Source: Solanum dulcamara
Lineage: Eukaryota; Streptophyta; Magnoliopsida; Solanales; Solanaceae
Direction: 5' to 3'
DNA: 64,000 bases
Assembly (NCBI RefSeq): GCF_947179165.1
Contig: NC_077239.1
Coordinates: 14,160,001 to 14,224,000 of the forward strand
Both the position numbers and the translations under genes were made by a program. Of the stretch, positions 1 to 11,385 are shown piece by piece. The notes under the pieces are model-generated. The model did no database searches. It saw only the letters and a list, made by a program, of their open reading frames with translations, and was not told the DNA's origin. Each line of letters opens with the position of its first letter. Within the stretch, counting starts at the first letter, position 1.

Positions 1-1013
1 AGACGTAGAAATCCCTCAAGAAAAAGTTAGAGGAAAATAGTAGACTGATTTCTTTTTCCACAACTAATTTTGCAATATATATTATTACTATTATTATTTT
101 TTATTATTTTTTTTTGTAATTGCGAGGTGTTGTTGCACCCCAAACAACATCTTTGTAACCAAAAAAACAACCACTATTTTTGAATTAGGAAAAAGGACAA
201 TATTGATTTTCACCTATATAATTGAGATTCAATGCATAAGAAGAAAAGAAAAAAAAAGGGGGGGACAAAACATCAACTTCAAGTGGACTTATAGGGAGGA
301 CCTCATTAATAAAAAATAGTGATAAAATTACAATTAATTAGTTGCTTCAATTTCTTCCCTTTGGTTCATTTTCCTATGCTCGTCACTCAAACTCATATGA
401 ATTCCGTGTCCTCATCATTCCACTTTTCTTCTTCTTTTTCTACTCTTAATTAATGTTGTGTTTAGTTAGATATTTCTTCAAAATTACTAGGAGATTGAAA
501 AATCTTCTTTATTTTTATAAAGCCTGTGTCAAATAAAATTAAATTATTCTTTTTTAAACGAAAGACGTATAATATAATTTTGTGTATTTGGTTAACAATA
601 AATTATCATTTCTTGTGCGAGGCCTTTATTCTATCAACCCCCAACCAATAAATGATCACTTTCAAGTGTGAAGGAAAATATTTTTTTCAATACGGAAAAA
701 ATAAATTATTAGTAATTTCTATTTTATGGATTAACATATATATGTTGTCATTTAAAGAAGCTCAATTTTATGATCTAATAAAGTATTAAACTATTTGGGC
801 TAAAAGTAAATATCTATTAATATGAGGTTTAATTTAAATAAGAAGAAACACATAGATCTTTTCATATGTCTAATGGAGACTTATTATAAATGTGTCTTTT
901 AACTTGAAAAGGTACTTTAATTTTTTTAAATAGAACGACTCTTAAATTAGAAGAATAACACAAAGAACTAGCTTCAAAGTTTAAAATATCAAGTTCTTTA
1001 ATCAAGTTATTAC

Positions 1014-1651
1014 TAGGGGTGTACGTGGACCGGGTTGATTCGTATTTTTTACAAACCAAACCAAATCATTTGTGTTGGGTTATTAAATCTATAAACCAAA
1101 CCAAACCAATAAAAGTTGGGTTTTTCGATATCAAGTTTTCTTGAGTTTTTCGGATTTTTTTGGGTTTTTTGGGTTTTTTCAAATTTCTCAGGTTTTTCAT
1201 AGTATCTAATAAAAAGCACAGAGCAGTGCTTATTAAAAAGAGTTCTAGTGCAAAATATCAACATATAAGATGGAGGCAGAACAATGTTTGAAGTTTTAAC
1301 TTTATAATATAACTTTATAAGATGAGCTTTTTTTGTATATTATTTAGATGGGCTTCTCAAGTCCAAATCTAAATGTAAGAAAGAAAACAAATATTATGAA
1401 AAAATTTAAAAAAATATTTATAAATTATATTTTAATAAATATTTTTATGTATAACATAATTTAAAAGTAGTATATTTATAATCAGATCGGTTTAGGTTCG
1501 GTTTGACTTTTTTTAGTTAAAATCAAACCAATCCTATAATGATCGGGTTTTTTTTCCAAACACCAAACCAAGTCAAACCAAACCACTAGTCGGGTTTTTT
1601 TCCTGGTTTGTCGGTTTGGTGCGGTTTATTGGTTTGCCCCGTATAGCCCTA
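1014..1651 (+). mobile_element. hAT-type MITE, copy 1
   Basis: Element of 638 bp with imperfect terminal inverted repeats (start TAGGGGTGTACG, end complementary to TAGGGCTATACG) and a perfect 8-bp target-site duplication GTTATTAC at 1006-1013 and 1652-1659. Copy B of the surrounding segment has the uninterrupted site (GTTATTGC, 54933-54940), so this is a real insertion after the duplication. The inside is made of runs like GGTTTGGTTCGGTTT and contains no transposase. The TIR style and 8-bp duplication fit the hAT superfamily. Confidence 0.9.
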
Positions 1652-1801
1652 GTTATTACAATGGAACAAAGTTATTTCCCTTTTCATCCTTTTATATTGA
1701 TATTTATGTCTAGTGATTTATTTTTTATCTGATTTGTCGTTGTCGGTTAATAATTATTAATTAGTTTTCGTATGACAACCTAATTATTTCGATCCAATAG
1801 G

Positions 1802-1815
1802 TGGCTTTAGAGCCA
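1802..1815 (+). other. Primer-binding-site-like sequence of an old LTR element (copy A)
   Basis: TGGCTTTAGAGCCA resembles the initiator-Met tRNA primer site (TGGTATCAGAGC) used by most plant LTR retrotransposons. The matching place in copy B (55523-55536, TGGCATTAGAGCCA) is closer to the consensus. It lies just after sequence that recurs near 3149, as expected for a 5' LTR followed by its primer site. In copy A most of that 5' LTR has been deleted. Confidence 0.5.
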
Positions 1816-1918
1816 ATGGTTCATCTATTGATATGGAGACAGGTTCAACGCGGGTTCAAATCAAGTTGCAATCAATTTTGATGATAATGAAGATTTTTGT
1901 CTAGATACTACATGTTGA

Positions 1919-2575
1919 TAGGGGTGTACATGGACCGGGTTGGTTCAGATTTTTTACAAATCAAACCAAACCATTTGTGTCGGGTTATTAAATCTATAAA
2001 TTAAACCAAACCAATAAAAGTCGGGTTTTTCGATATCAATTTTTCTTGAGTTTCTCGAGTTTTTTGGATTTTTTTGGGTTTTTAGGTTTTTTCAGGGTTT
2101 TCGGGTTTTTCATAGTATCTAATAAAAAGCACAGAGCAGTATTTCTTAAAAAGAGTTCTAGTACAAAATATCAACATATAAGATGGACGCAGAACATTGT
2201 TTGAAGTTTTAACTTTATAATATAACTTTATAAGATGGGCTTTTTTTGTATATTATTTAGATGAGCTTCTCAAGTCCAAATCTAAATGTAAGATTGAAAA
2301 CAAAAATTATGAAAAAATTTTAAAAATTTTTTATAAATTATATTTTAATAAATATTTTTATGTATAATATAATTTAAAACTAGTATATCGATAATCGGGT
2401 CGGTTTGGGTTCGATTTGACTTTTTTTTAGTTAAAATCAAACCAACCCTATAATGGTCGAGTTATTTTTTCAAACACCAAACCAAGTCAAACCAAACCAC
2501 TAGTCGATTTTTTTTTCCGGTTTGATTCGATTTGTCGGTTTGGTGCGGTTTATCGATTTGCCTTGTACAACCCTA
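1919..2575 (+). mobile_element. hAT-type MITE, copy 2
   Basis: Same family and orientation as the element at 1014-1651, 657 bp. Its ends match as inverted repeats at 13 of 15 positions (TAGGGGTGTACATGG and TAGGGTTGTACAAGG). The target duplication is 7 of 8 bases (CATGTTGA at 1911-1918, AATGTTGA at 2576-2583). The empty site is present in copy B at 55631-55638 (CATGTTAA). No coding capacity. Confidence 0.9.
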
Positions 2576-2850
2576 AATGTTGAGAAGAAATTTCAACCAT
2601 ATTTTCAATATTCCTTTTGTGGAATCCTTAGAAATAAATACAAAATATTTTTAAATCTTTTTTAACCATAATATTTAAATCTTATTTTTAACCATGGCAA
2701 AGAGTAGTGATGCATGAAAAAAGAAGGAACAAAGTTATTTTGCCAGAAATTCAGGTCAAATGGAGTTAGTTCAAGTTTAATTTGCTCAGAATTTTCTACG
2801 TTAAGTGAATTCTAGCACAATTTAGTTTTAATTCCAAAAAAAATAATCCT

Positions 2851-3149
2851 TGGTGGAAAAAAACTATTGTATCTCTATTTTTAGTTTTTGGAGAAAAAAT
2901 TTTGGACTTCAATAAATATCTTTTATTCACATACAGTAACACAAAAGTATCCGCAATTTGATTGTTTAAAAAGTTTTGTTTAGAGGAATTTTTATTCTCT
3001 CAATAGTTGTAGAATATTTTTATATTAGTATTCAATTGACCAAACTCATATCATAAGTTTTTTTTATAATTTTTCTTTGTTGTTTGATTTTTCATATCAA
3101 GATTTATCATTATTGGCTTTTGCATGATGTTCTTAGTTAAATCTCAACA
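2851..3149 (+). repeat. LTR-like terminal repeat (3' copy) of a TRIM-like element
   Basis: This stretch resembles 55195-55520 in copy B: GTGGAAAA, a GGAGAAAAA..TTTTGGACTT block, TTATTCTCTCAATAG, an AATTGA(A/C)CAAACTCATAT block, and an ending in TCTCAACA against TCTCAATA. In copy B that other repeat is directly followed by a primer-binding-like site. Two such repeats about 350 bp apart around a primer site are what a terminal-repeat retrotransposon in miniature would leave. The start of the repeat is not sharp. Confidence 0.5.
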
Positions 3150-3313
3150 CATATTACTTGTTCCAATCAATATATGAATATTATTCATAAATTTTAATTA
3201 ATTAAAATAACCTCCGAGTTTCAATTTAATTTATTGTATTATAAATTTAAATTTAATATTTATTGATATTTTATTAAATTTATATGTATATACCTATATT
3301 TTATATCGAAAAT

Positions 3314-3921
3314 TAGGGTTGTACAAGACAAACCGATAAACCGCACCAAATTGACAAACCGAATCAAACCGAAAAAAAAACGACTGGTGATTTGGTTTGA
3401 TTTGGTTTGGTGTTTGGAAAAAAAAACTCAACTATTATAGGGTTGGTTTGGTTTTAACTAAAAAAAAGTCAAACCGAACCCAAACCGACCCAATTATAGA
3501 TATACTACTTTTAAATTATGTTATACATAAAAATATTTATTAAAATATAATTTTTGTTTTCTTTCTTACATTTAGATTTGGACTTGAGAAGCCCATCTAA
3601 ATAATATACAAAAAACAAGTCATCTTATAAAGTTATATTATAAAGTTAAAACTTCAAAAAGTGTTCTGCCTCCATTTTATATGTTGATATTTTGTACTAG
3701 AACTCTTTTTAAGAAGCACTGTTCTGTACTTTTTATTAGATATTATGAAAAATCCGAGAAACCCGAAAAAACTCGAAAAACCCAAAAAAACCCGAGAAAA
3801 ATTGATATCGAAAAACCGATTTTTATTGGTTTGGTTTAGTTTATAGATTTAATAATCCAACACAAATAGTTTGATTTGGTTTGTAAAAAATCCAAACCAA
3901 CCCGATCCATATACACCCCTA
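3314..3921 (-). mobile_element. hAT-type MITE, copy 3 (inverted)
   Basis: Third member of the family, 608 bp, in reverse orientation to the first two. It begins TAGGGTTGTACAAG and ends TATACACCCCTA, and has a perfect 8-bp target duplication TCGAAAAT (3306-3313 and 3922-3929). Copy B lacks the whole surrounding tract, so no empty site can be read. No coding capacity. Confidence 0.9.
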
Positions 3922-4575
3922 TCGAAAATTATGAAATCACATAAAATCCCGTAGAGCGCCTGTGAGTTTTCCATTTTACTAGACGCCAATGGCCATATCT
4001 ATCTATTTTTTAGAAGTCAATATGATGGCAACTAGGAAAAGATAAATTTAATGTAAATGAAGTAGTTTTAAAATAAAAGTAGAATCTTCCATTTTTTTTT
4101 AAAAAATAAGGCAAAAGTCATATGCGACTTTTTAAAGTTGTCCGCATATTTCACTTAGATATTTCAATTTATTCTTGTTCCAATTAAACACTTTATTTGT
4201 TCAAAACTCATTATTATTTAGACACAAAATATTGACATAACAAAAAACGTGTGTTTCATCCTCCTTAAAGAGGATAAAACAGTTAAAATAAAAAAATTAA
4301 TTAACGAAAGAGAAAGAAAAAAAAAAGAAGAAGGCAGCCTTCTTCTCCACCAAGTGTCCCCTCCTTGCAACTATTCACATCCACCTTTTCCATCATCTCT
4401 AAACACATGCCCCACTCGAGACTCCCTTCATCTCTCTTATTTTATGTTAAATAGGTATACATTTCTTAAGATTAAAGTATTCAATAGTACGAAGACCTTA
4501 TTTTAAGGTATCCAAATCAAAAAAATATACAAATTCAGAAGGCCGCTTATGCATTAAGCCAAAAAACTAATTATT
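3922..4575. other. Non-coding tract present only in copy A
   Basis: AT-rich sequence with a purine-rich run near 4300-4330 followed by a pyrimidine-rich stretch to about 4440. A short open frame at 4249-4506 has no recognisable domain and biased composition, and I do not call it a gene. The left half (4110-4240) has the look of a degraded dispersed repeat, but no ends could be found. Confidence 0.4.
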
Positions 4576-5189
4576 CTAGGAAGTTTTGAATATTGAAAAA
4601 TAGAAATCCAGTCAAAAACCTAAACCTAAGCCTTTCAAAGTGATTCGCTGCCTTGAAAAAAAACAAAATGTTAGGTCTTACTGTCCATGTTATAATTAAT
4701 GTCCCTAAAGAGAGACGGTAAATATTTCTTCGTTCATTTTTATTGTTCATATTTTGATTTGGCATATTTATTATGAAAATGATAATTAAAAGAACTATTT
4801 TACCATACAATCTTTATTAATTGATGAATATTAAATTTTAAAAAATAATTTAATGAAGAAAAATTAATACTAAGGATAAAATATAGAAAAATAATTATAT
4901 TTTCTTGATATGTTAAAAATAACAAATAAAGATAAAGATATATATAAAAAATAATGGACAAGTAAAAATGAATAGAAAGATTAATATATATTTCTTTTTT
5001 TAAGTGTTATTTAAGATACTATCACACGTACTAAGAAAAATATTTTTATATCATTAACAATAATAAAAAAAGTAATTTATTAATTTACTCTTACTCTTTA
5101 TCTCTAAATTTTTTTGGATTATTTATTGGACCAAGGAAAAATCTGCAAAAATTATAATTAATGCCTTAGCTTCTTGATTTCCTAAAATT

Positions 5190-6081
5190 GAGTTTCTAAG
5201 TGTTGAAAATGAGAAAGACAGCTAAAAATGGGCCTTGAAGACCACTGATGCCAGGAAAATACTTTTTGCGATCGCGGGACCCAGATTCGTGATCGTGAGA
5301 CCTCTTTAAATTGCCCGTCTCAATCGCGACATTCATCCCGCGATTGTGATGACCAAACGTCCCTCACCTTTGCGATTGCAGCCCCTGGCTCGCGAACACA
5401 AAGGGTAATGTGGCCTGCACTTGAGGAGTTGGGATTTCCCCCAAAAGGGGTTCGAAAATCATTCGAAACCCCGTCATACAGACTATGCTATCCAACTAAA
5501 AATGGCATTCCAGACTCAACAGAATTGATGAAATGACTAATGGAGGTCGTCTCATGAAATGTTGATCAAAATCAACACTTTCAAAGAAAATACTTAAAAC
5601 ACCCAAACGGTCAAAAATCTTATTCTGAGCACCTCGGAAACCAAATCAAAGGTCATTCTAGATCAAACTCGGTGTTTCAGAGCTAACCACATTGACAAAA
5701 TTTTCATCCGAGAGTGTTTACTCAAAATGTTGATCGAAGTCAATCTTGGCCAAAACTTTAAAGTTAAAATGACAAATGACACAAACTCAAAACGAAGACT
5801 CCAAAAATCAAACCAACCTTCCTTCTAGACCAAAATGGACCTTCTAGAACTGATGGAACCGTCGAAATTCCCATATGACGACTGAATCTTTGGATGTTGA
5901 GCAAAGTCAACTCTTTTCACTTAAATCTCTAAAAAGGAAAAAACTTGCACCAAGCTCACCCAACCAACTCGAGGAGCATGCCACCCATTCCAACATCACA
6001 CAAGGGCTATAATAAAGCTACGAAGAGGGAAAAATGGTCAAAACACGCAAAAGTACGAAAATGACCTTAGAGATTGTTACA
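5190..6081 (-). repeat. LTR of a minus-strand Ty3/gypsy element (partial)
   Basis: Read on the minus strand the LTR begins TGTAACAATCTCTAAGGTC at 6081, directly after the end of a gypsy polyprotein. That opening resembles the opening of the plus-strand LTR at 6876 (TGTAATGACCCTGAAGG), so the two belong to related families. It contains a GC-richer patch around 5265-5400. The far end meets copy A near 5190 without a clear TG/CA boundary or target duplication, so it is probably truncated. Confidence 0.65.
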
Positions 6082-6875
6082 ACATTCACTACTAAAATGA
6101 TTTTCATCCTCGAAAGTCAAAGAAATAAAAGATACCTGGTGGCTCAATGAGGTAAGGATATCGGGTCTGCATTCCCACTCGGTCTCCCAAGTATCATCCT
6201 CGATCGGACGATGTTTCCACGGGACCTTCACCGATGGGATCTCCTTAGACCTCAATTTCCTAACATGTCTGTCTAAAATAGCCACAAGCTACTCCTCAAA
6301 AGCTAACAACTCATCAAGCTGAACCGAATCCCACTGAAGCACGTGAGACTCATCTGAAATGTACCGTTGTAAGATGAAGACATGAAATACAGGATGAACA
6401 CCCGAGAGTGTTGGGGGCAAGGCTAAATCATAAGATACCTCTCATATCCGCCTCAAGATATCAAAAAGGCCGATGAACCTAGGGCTAAGCTTACCCCTTC
6501 TCTCAAATCTCATCACTTTCTTCATGGGCGATAGCCATAGAAATACTCGATCTCCAAACATAAACTCCAAAGTCCGAACCCTCTAATCAACATAATTCTT
6601 CTGCCTACTCTAGGCAGTAAGGAGTCTCTCCTGGATCATACGAACTCTATCTATCGAATCACGCAGAAATTAGTGCCTCAAGGCCTAACCTCAAAAACAT
6701 CAAACTACCCCACTGGAGAACGATATCTCCTACCATACAATGCCTCAAAAGGTGCCATATGGATGCTTGAATGACAGCTATTATTATATGCAAAATCTGC
6801 CAAAGAAAACGACTAGTCTAACTGACCCCCAAAATCAATAATACAAGTCTGTAGCATGTCCTCCAAAACCTGAAT
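6082..6875 (-). pseudogene. Ty3/gypsy integrase C-terminus and chromodomain-like tail, broken
   Basis: Minus-strand reading gives the end of a gypsy polyprotein in successive frames. First come integrase residues (TIQVLEDML.., FAYNNSCHSSIHMAPFEALY near 6860-6735), then the HPVFHV segment near 6400, then a tail with ILDRHVRKLRSKEIPSVKV and a tryptophan-rich WETEW stretch (6285-6100). The last part resembles the chromodomain-like end of chromoviruses of the Tekay/Del type. The fragment starts inside integrase exactly where the plus-strand LTR begins at 6876, and stops and frame changes make it non-functional. Everything upstream of integrase is missing. Confidence 0.8.
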
Positions 6876-8210
6876 TGTAATGACCCTGAAGGTTATTTTT
6901 AGAATTTTTGAAAAATGACTATTTTACCCCTCTCTTTAGTTGCCTCGAGTCATTTTTGATTGGTACCGGGTGTTGATTTTTAGAAAATCCTATAAAAAGT
7001 TAAGTCTTTGGAAATTTTGAATTTTCATAAGCTTTAACTGTTCAAATGTATAATTTGAGACTAACAGGAGCTACGAGTCTCAAAATAGAATTCTGTCAAT
7101 TACAGCACTTTTGAAATGTCGAAATTGGCTTAGGAGACTTTACGGAATAAGTTTTGGAGTTGTAACGAAGATTTGAGATCTTTAGTTGAGAATTTGAGGA
7201 ATTTTAGGCCAAGATTTGACTTTGGTCAACTTTTAGATTTTTAATGCTCATAATGGAATTTCGATGACTCTGTTGGATTTGGGGAATGGTTTTTGGTCTA
7301 TAAGAAGGGTTGACTGAATTTTTAGAGGTCCCGAGCCCATTTTGATATTTTGAAGGCCTAAGTTGGTTTAGTTGTGATTTTTTGAGTTCTGGATCAAGGA
7401 GACCTCAAATTCGAATTTTGATGGTTTTATTAGCTCTGGAATGGCCAAATTATGCTAGTAGATTTATTGGCATTACTATCGAGACAATCGATATGAGTTT
7501 GAGGCCATTTGGCATTTTGACTTTGAAAGTTAGCATATAGTTGACTTTGGTCAATATTCTTGAAAAATGCACTCTAATAAAAATTCTGACAGTGCGGTTA
7601 GTTCCAAAATATCTATTTTGGTTTAGAATGACCCTTAGTTCTCTTTCAAAAGCTTCCGGTCTAATCTCGAGGCCTGTTGTGAAATGTGCCTTAAAATGAC
7701 ACTTGAGTGTGTGATTCATTTTTTATTAAAATGACCTCGTATGATAATTTTGAATGTGACATTGAGTTCGGAACATCGAATTTAGTGAGATAGCATATTT
7801 GATTTATTTTTATAGGATTTTGAACGAATCCCAAGCACCCCATTGGGGATTTTGGATTTTTCCAAAATCAAATATTGCAGCAAAAATCTGGTGCAAAGGA
7901 AAACTCATTTTTGGATTTTTCACTCAACTTTAAAAATCCATAACTTGATTGCTAGAGCTCTATTTTGGGTGATTCAAAGTCCAGTGTGTTCAGAAAATTT
8001 GTGGCTACACATTGGAGTGATTGGGGACTGCTGGGCACTCTTCATTTGAGGTAAGATTCGCGTTATAGCAGTTGTCCTCCCAATTTTTGGAATTAAGTTT
8101 TTACAAAATTTGAGAATTTATTTCTTGCTCTATATAAACCTAATTTTGATGATTCAAGGGTTTAAGTTCAAGAGAATTTCGTAAAAAAATTATTGGTGAA
8201 CTCGAAATCT
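6876..8210 (+). repeat. 5' part of the expanded LTR, before the array
   Basis: Single-copy start of the LTR. From about 8049 it contains a block of about 180 bp (GAGGTAAGA..TTAGCAG.., ..TTCTTGCTC, ..GATTCAAGG) that is distantly repeated at 8229 and 8410. The array unit itself therefore seems to have grown from older 180-bp repeats. The small open frames here (7450-7719 minus, 7843-8049 plus) show no domain. Confidence 0.6.
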
Positions 8211-9504
8211 CAAGGGGAGGCTTGTTTGAGGTAAAACTTCGAATTTAGCAGTTGGATTCTACGTTTCCGAGTTAGAATTGTGTTGATCTTTGAGAGGCCG
8301 GTTCTTGCTCGTTTTAAATCCGATTTGGGTGATTCCAGAGGTTATATTGTGTGGAATGTTGAGGAGAACATCGAAAAGGTTTCGTAATTTGATTCTGGCA
8401 CATCATACGAGGTAAGAAATCATTTTTTAGCTGTAGATTTAGTATTTTTGGAATCAAATTTTGTTGAATTTTGGAAGAGTGTATCTTGATCAATATAACT
8501 CCATTTTGAGTGATTCTTGAGGCTAAATTATGGTTTTTATTTGCAAGGAACGTCATGGTATAATTTTATTTGATTGGGAGAGTTTTATTTTTGAGAAATC
8601 GATGCGTAAAGAGGCTGTCTTATTTGTTTTCATAGTTTGAAAATGTGGAATTGATTGTTTAATCGTCTTGCGTTATTTTTCCACCTCGAATTGTGTTATA
8701 AATCGAATTTATGAGATTGAGGTGACGTTTAGAACCTGTTTCGGGAGTCAAATCTAGAATTCTAAATGCGGGTCCTATATTCCCCGTTTTAGATCCTGAA
8801 ATTGATTCGTCTCCAAAAATTATGAAATTAGTGTATTAACGACCGTATCAACATTGTGCTTCTATTTGTGATAGTGTGGCAGCGTTCCGATACCGCTCGG
8901 AAGGGCAAGGCTCTTGCACTGTGATTTAGAGCTCACTTGTTCAGCCTACAGGTAGGCTACGGTTTTCCTTTCTTTAGATTGAGATATAATGTATGAAAAT
9001 ATGTTGAAATAGTTGGAATTTGGGTAGTGTAGCTTAATCGTATATCTTAGGTGTTAGAAGTCATGCTTTAAATTTGTTATCAGGTTTTTTGGGTATCTGG
9101 AAGTATGTGTATCTTATTATTATTCGTTAGTATTGCTAGGAGAGTTGAATGAGTATGTTGTTGATATTGTGGAGTATGTTGGCCTTAATATAGGATGTAA
9201 CCCTACTTTAGTTGCCCTGGCATCACTCCGACGAACTTAGATCCTTATAGAATGGTGTAGAAGGCTAGTGCCTAGTAGTTGGCCTAAGCTAGGCGATACC
9301 CTTGCTCTTAATAACACCCTCATCCATTACTCGTTATAACCATGAATTTGAGATGCGTCGATAATACTAGATTTCGTGATCGTTTGGCTTCGGCTCCATT
9401 TCAAGTTTTGGCGGCATATGTGTTGACACATTGAAGAAAAGATTCTCAGTACTGTTGGTGTCTAGTTGGAAAGGAGAATATTCGGTACCAGGGGATGAAA
9501 TATC

Positions 9505-9790
9505 TGTGAGCATCTGGGTACCTAGTCCCGACCTCCGTTCTGAATTATTGGAGAGCATCCGGGTACCCAGACCCAGCCTCTACCGACTTCCTAATATGAC
9601 GAGCATCTGGATGCCCAGTCTTGGCCTCGATCATATCAATGCGCTATGGCAAACATTCGAGTACCCACTCCCGGCCTTGACCATACCGATGTATTATGGA
9701 GAGCATTCGGGTACCTAGTCTAGGCCTTGGCCACGTTAGACATTCGAGTGAGCATCTGGGTTTCAGTCCCAACCTCGACCCTAAGGCACC
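9505..9790 (+). repeat. ~48-bp minisatellite, array unit 1
   Basis: GAGCATC(T/C)GGGTACC-like openings recur near 9506, 9553, 9601, 9650, 9699 and 9752, about 47-53 bp apart, each followed by a CCAGTCC(C/T)(G/A)(A/G)CCT block. The same minisatellite lies at the same place in other units. Confidence 0.8.
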
Positions 9791-11102
9791 GCTAGTTCGC
9801 TAACTCTTGGAGATTATGGGTTTAAAAATGATACAGTTCTTCGGATATGAGGGGAGGCTTGAGGTAAAACTTTGAATTTTGCAGCTGGGTGCTAAGTTTC
9901 CGAGTTAGAATTTTATTGATCTTTGAGGGGCTGGTTCTTGCTCGTTTTGACTCCGATTTGAGTGATTTTGGAGGCTATCATAGAGGTTTCGGAATATGCT
10001 TTTAGCACATCATTAGAGGTAAGAAATCAATTTTTAGCTGCAGATTTAGTATTTTTCATAGTCAAATTTTGTTAAATTTTGGAAGAGTGTATCTTCGTCA
10101 ATATAACTCCGTTTTGAGTGATTCTTGAGGCTAAATTATGGGTTTTTTCACAAGGAACGTCATGGTATAATTTTTTTTGATTGGAAGAATTTCATTTTTC
10201 AGAAACCAACGCGTAAAGAGGCTTCCTAGTTTGTTTTCTTAGTTTGAAAATATGAGAATTGATTATTTGATCGTCTTGCGTTATTTTTCCACCCCGAATT
10301 GTGTTATAAATCTAATTTATGAGATTGAGATGATGTTTAGAACCTGATTTGGAGGTCAAATCCAGAATTCCAAATGCGGGTCCCACATTCTCCGTTTTAG
10401 ATCCTGAAATTGATTTGTCTCCAAAATTATGAAATTAGTGTATAAACAACCGTATCGACATTGTGCTTATATTTTTGATAGCAGGACAATGTTCCAATAC
10501 CGCTCGGAAGGGAAAGGCTCTGTGATTTAGAGCTCGCTTGTTCAACCTACAGGTAGGCTACGATTTTCCTTTCTTTAGATTGAGATAAAATATGTGAAAA
10601 TATGTTGAAATAGTTAGAATTTGGATAGTGTAGCTTAATCGTATATCTTAGGTGTTAGAAGTCATGCTTTAAATTTGTTATTAGTTTTTTTGGGTATCTA
10701 GAAACATGTGTTCGTTATTCGTCGGTATTGCTAGGAGAGTTGAATGAGTATGTTGTTGATATTGTGGAGTATGTTGGCCTTAATATAGAATGTAACCCTG
10801 CTTTAGTTGCCCTAGCGTCACTCCGGCGAACTTAGATCCTTATAAAATGGTGTAGAAGGCTAGTGCCTAGTAGTTGGCCTAACCTAGGCGATACCTTTGT
10901 TCTTAATAACACCCTCATCCATAACTTGTTATAACCATGACTTCAAGATGCGTTGACAATACTAGATTTTGTGATCGTTTAGCTTCAGCTCCAATTCAAG
11001 TTTTGGAGGCATATGTGTTGACACATTGGAGAAGAGATTCTCGGTGGTGTTGGTGTCTAGTTAGAAAGGAGAATATTCGGTATCAGAGGATAAATTATGT
11101 GT

Positions 11103-11385
11103 GAGCATTCGGGTACCTAGTCCCGGCCTCCATTCTAAATTATCGAAGAGTATCTAGGTACCCAGACCAAGCATTTGTCAACTTGCTAGTATGACGAGCA
11201 TCCGCGTGCCCAATCATGGCCTCGATCATATCGATGCATTAAGGAGAACATCCGGGTAACCACTCTCTGCCTCGACCACATTGATGTATTATAGAGAGCA
11301 TCCGGGTATCCAGTCCAGGCCTTGGCCACGTTAGACATTCAAGTGAGCATCTGGGTCCCAATCCCAACCTCGACCCTAAGGCATC
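11103..11385 (+). repeat. ~48-bp minisatellite, array unit 2
   Basis: Same GAGCAT..GGGTACC..CCAGTCC pattern as in unit 1, with about six copies, somewhat more diverged. Confidence 0.75.

Larger units (their letters stand above)
1..5190. repeat. Segmental duplication, copy A
   Basis: This stretch matches 53740-56955 in the same orientation over many blocks, for example 1-75 with 53743-53815, 600-680 with 54490-54560, 2580-2850 with 55640-55890, 4576-4750 with 56320-56480 and 5100-5185 with 56870-56950. Between the blocks the copies differ by insertions and deletions. Copy A has three MITEs and about 1.5 kb (3003-4575) that copy B lacks. Copy B has about 450 bp (54990-55450) and two Stowaway-like insertions that copy A lacks. 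I find no conserved reading frame. The left edge of copy A is cut by the window, so the duplication may extend further left. Confidence 0.85.

Noticed and set aside
4249..4506. Small open frame of 85 codons
   Set aside because: Biased composition, no domain, and no counterpart in copy B.
8130..8150. TATA-like TCTATATAAAC in the expanded LTR
   Set aside because: It is not conserved in the related repeat blocks, and nothing else marks a start site.
9431..9718. Open frame inside the tandem array (also 9367-9558, 15182-15377)
   Set aside because: The 48-bp minisatellite period keeps frames open by chance; both strands are open at the same place and no protein is recognisable.
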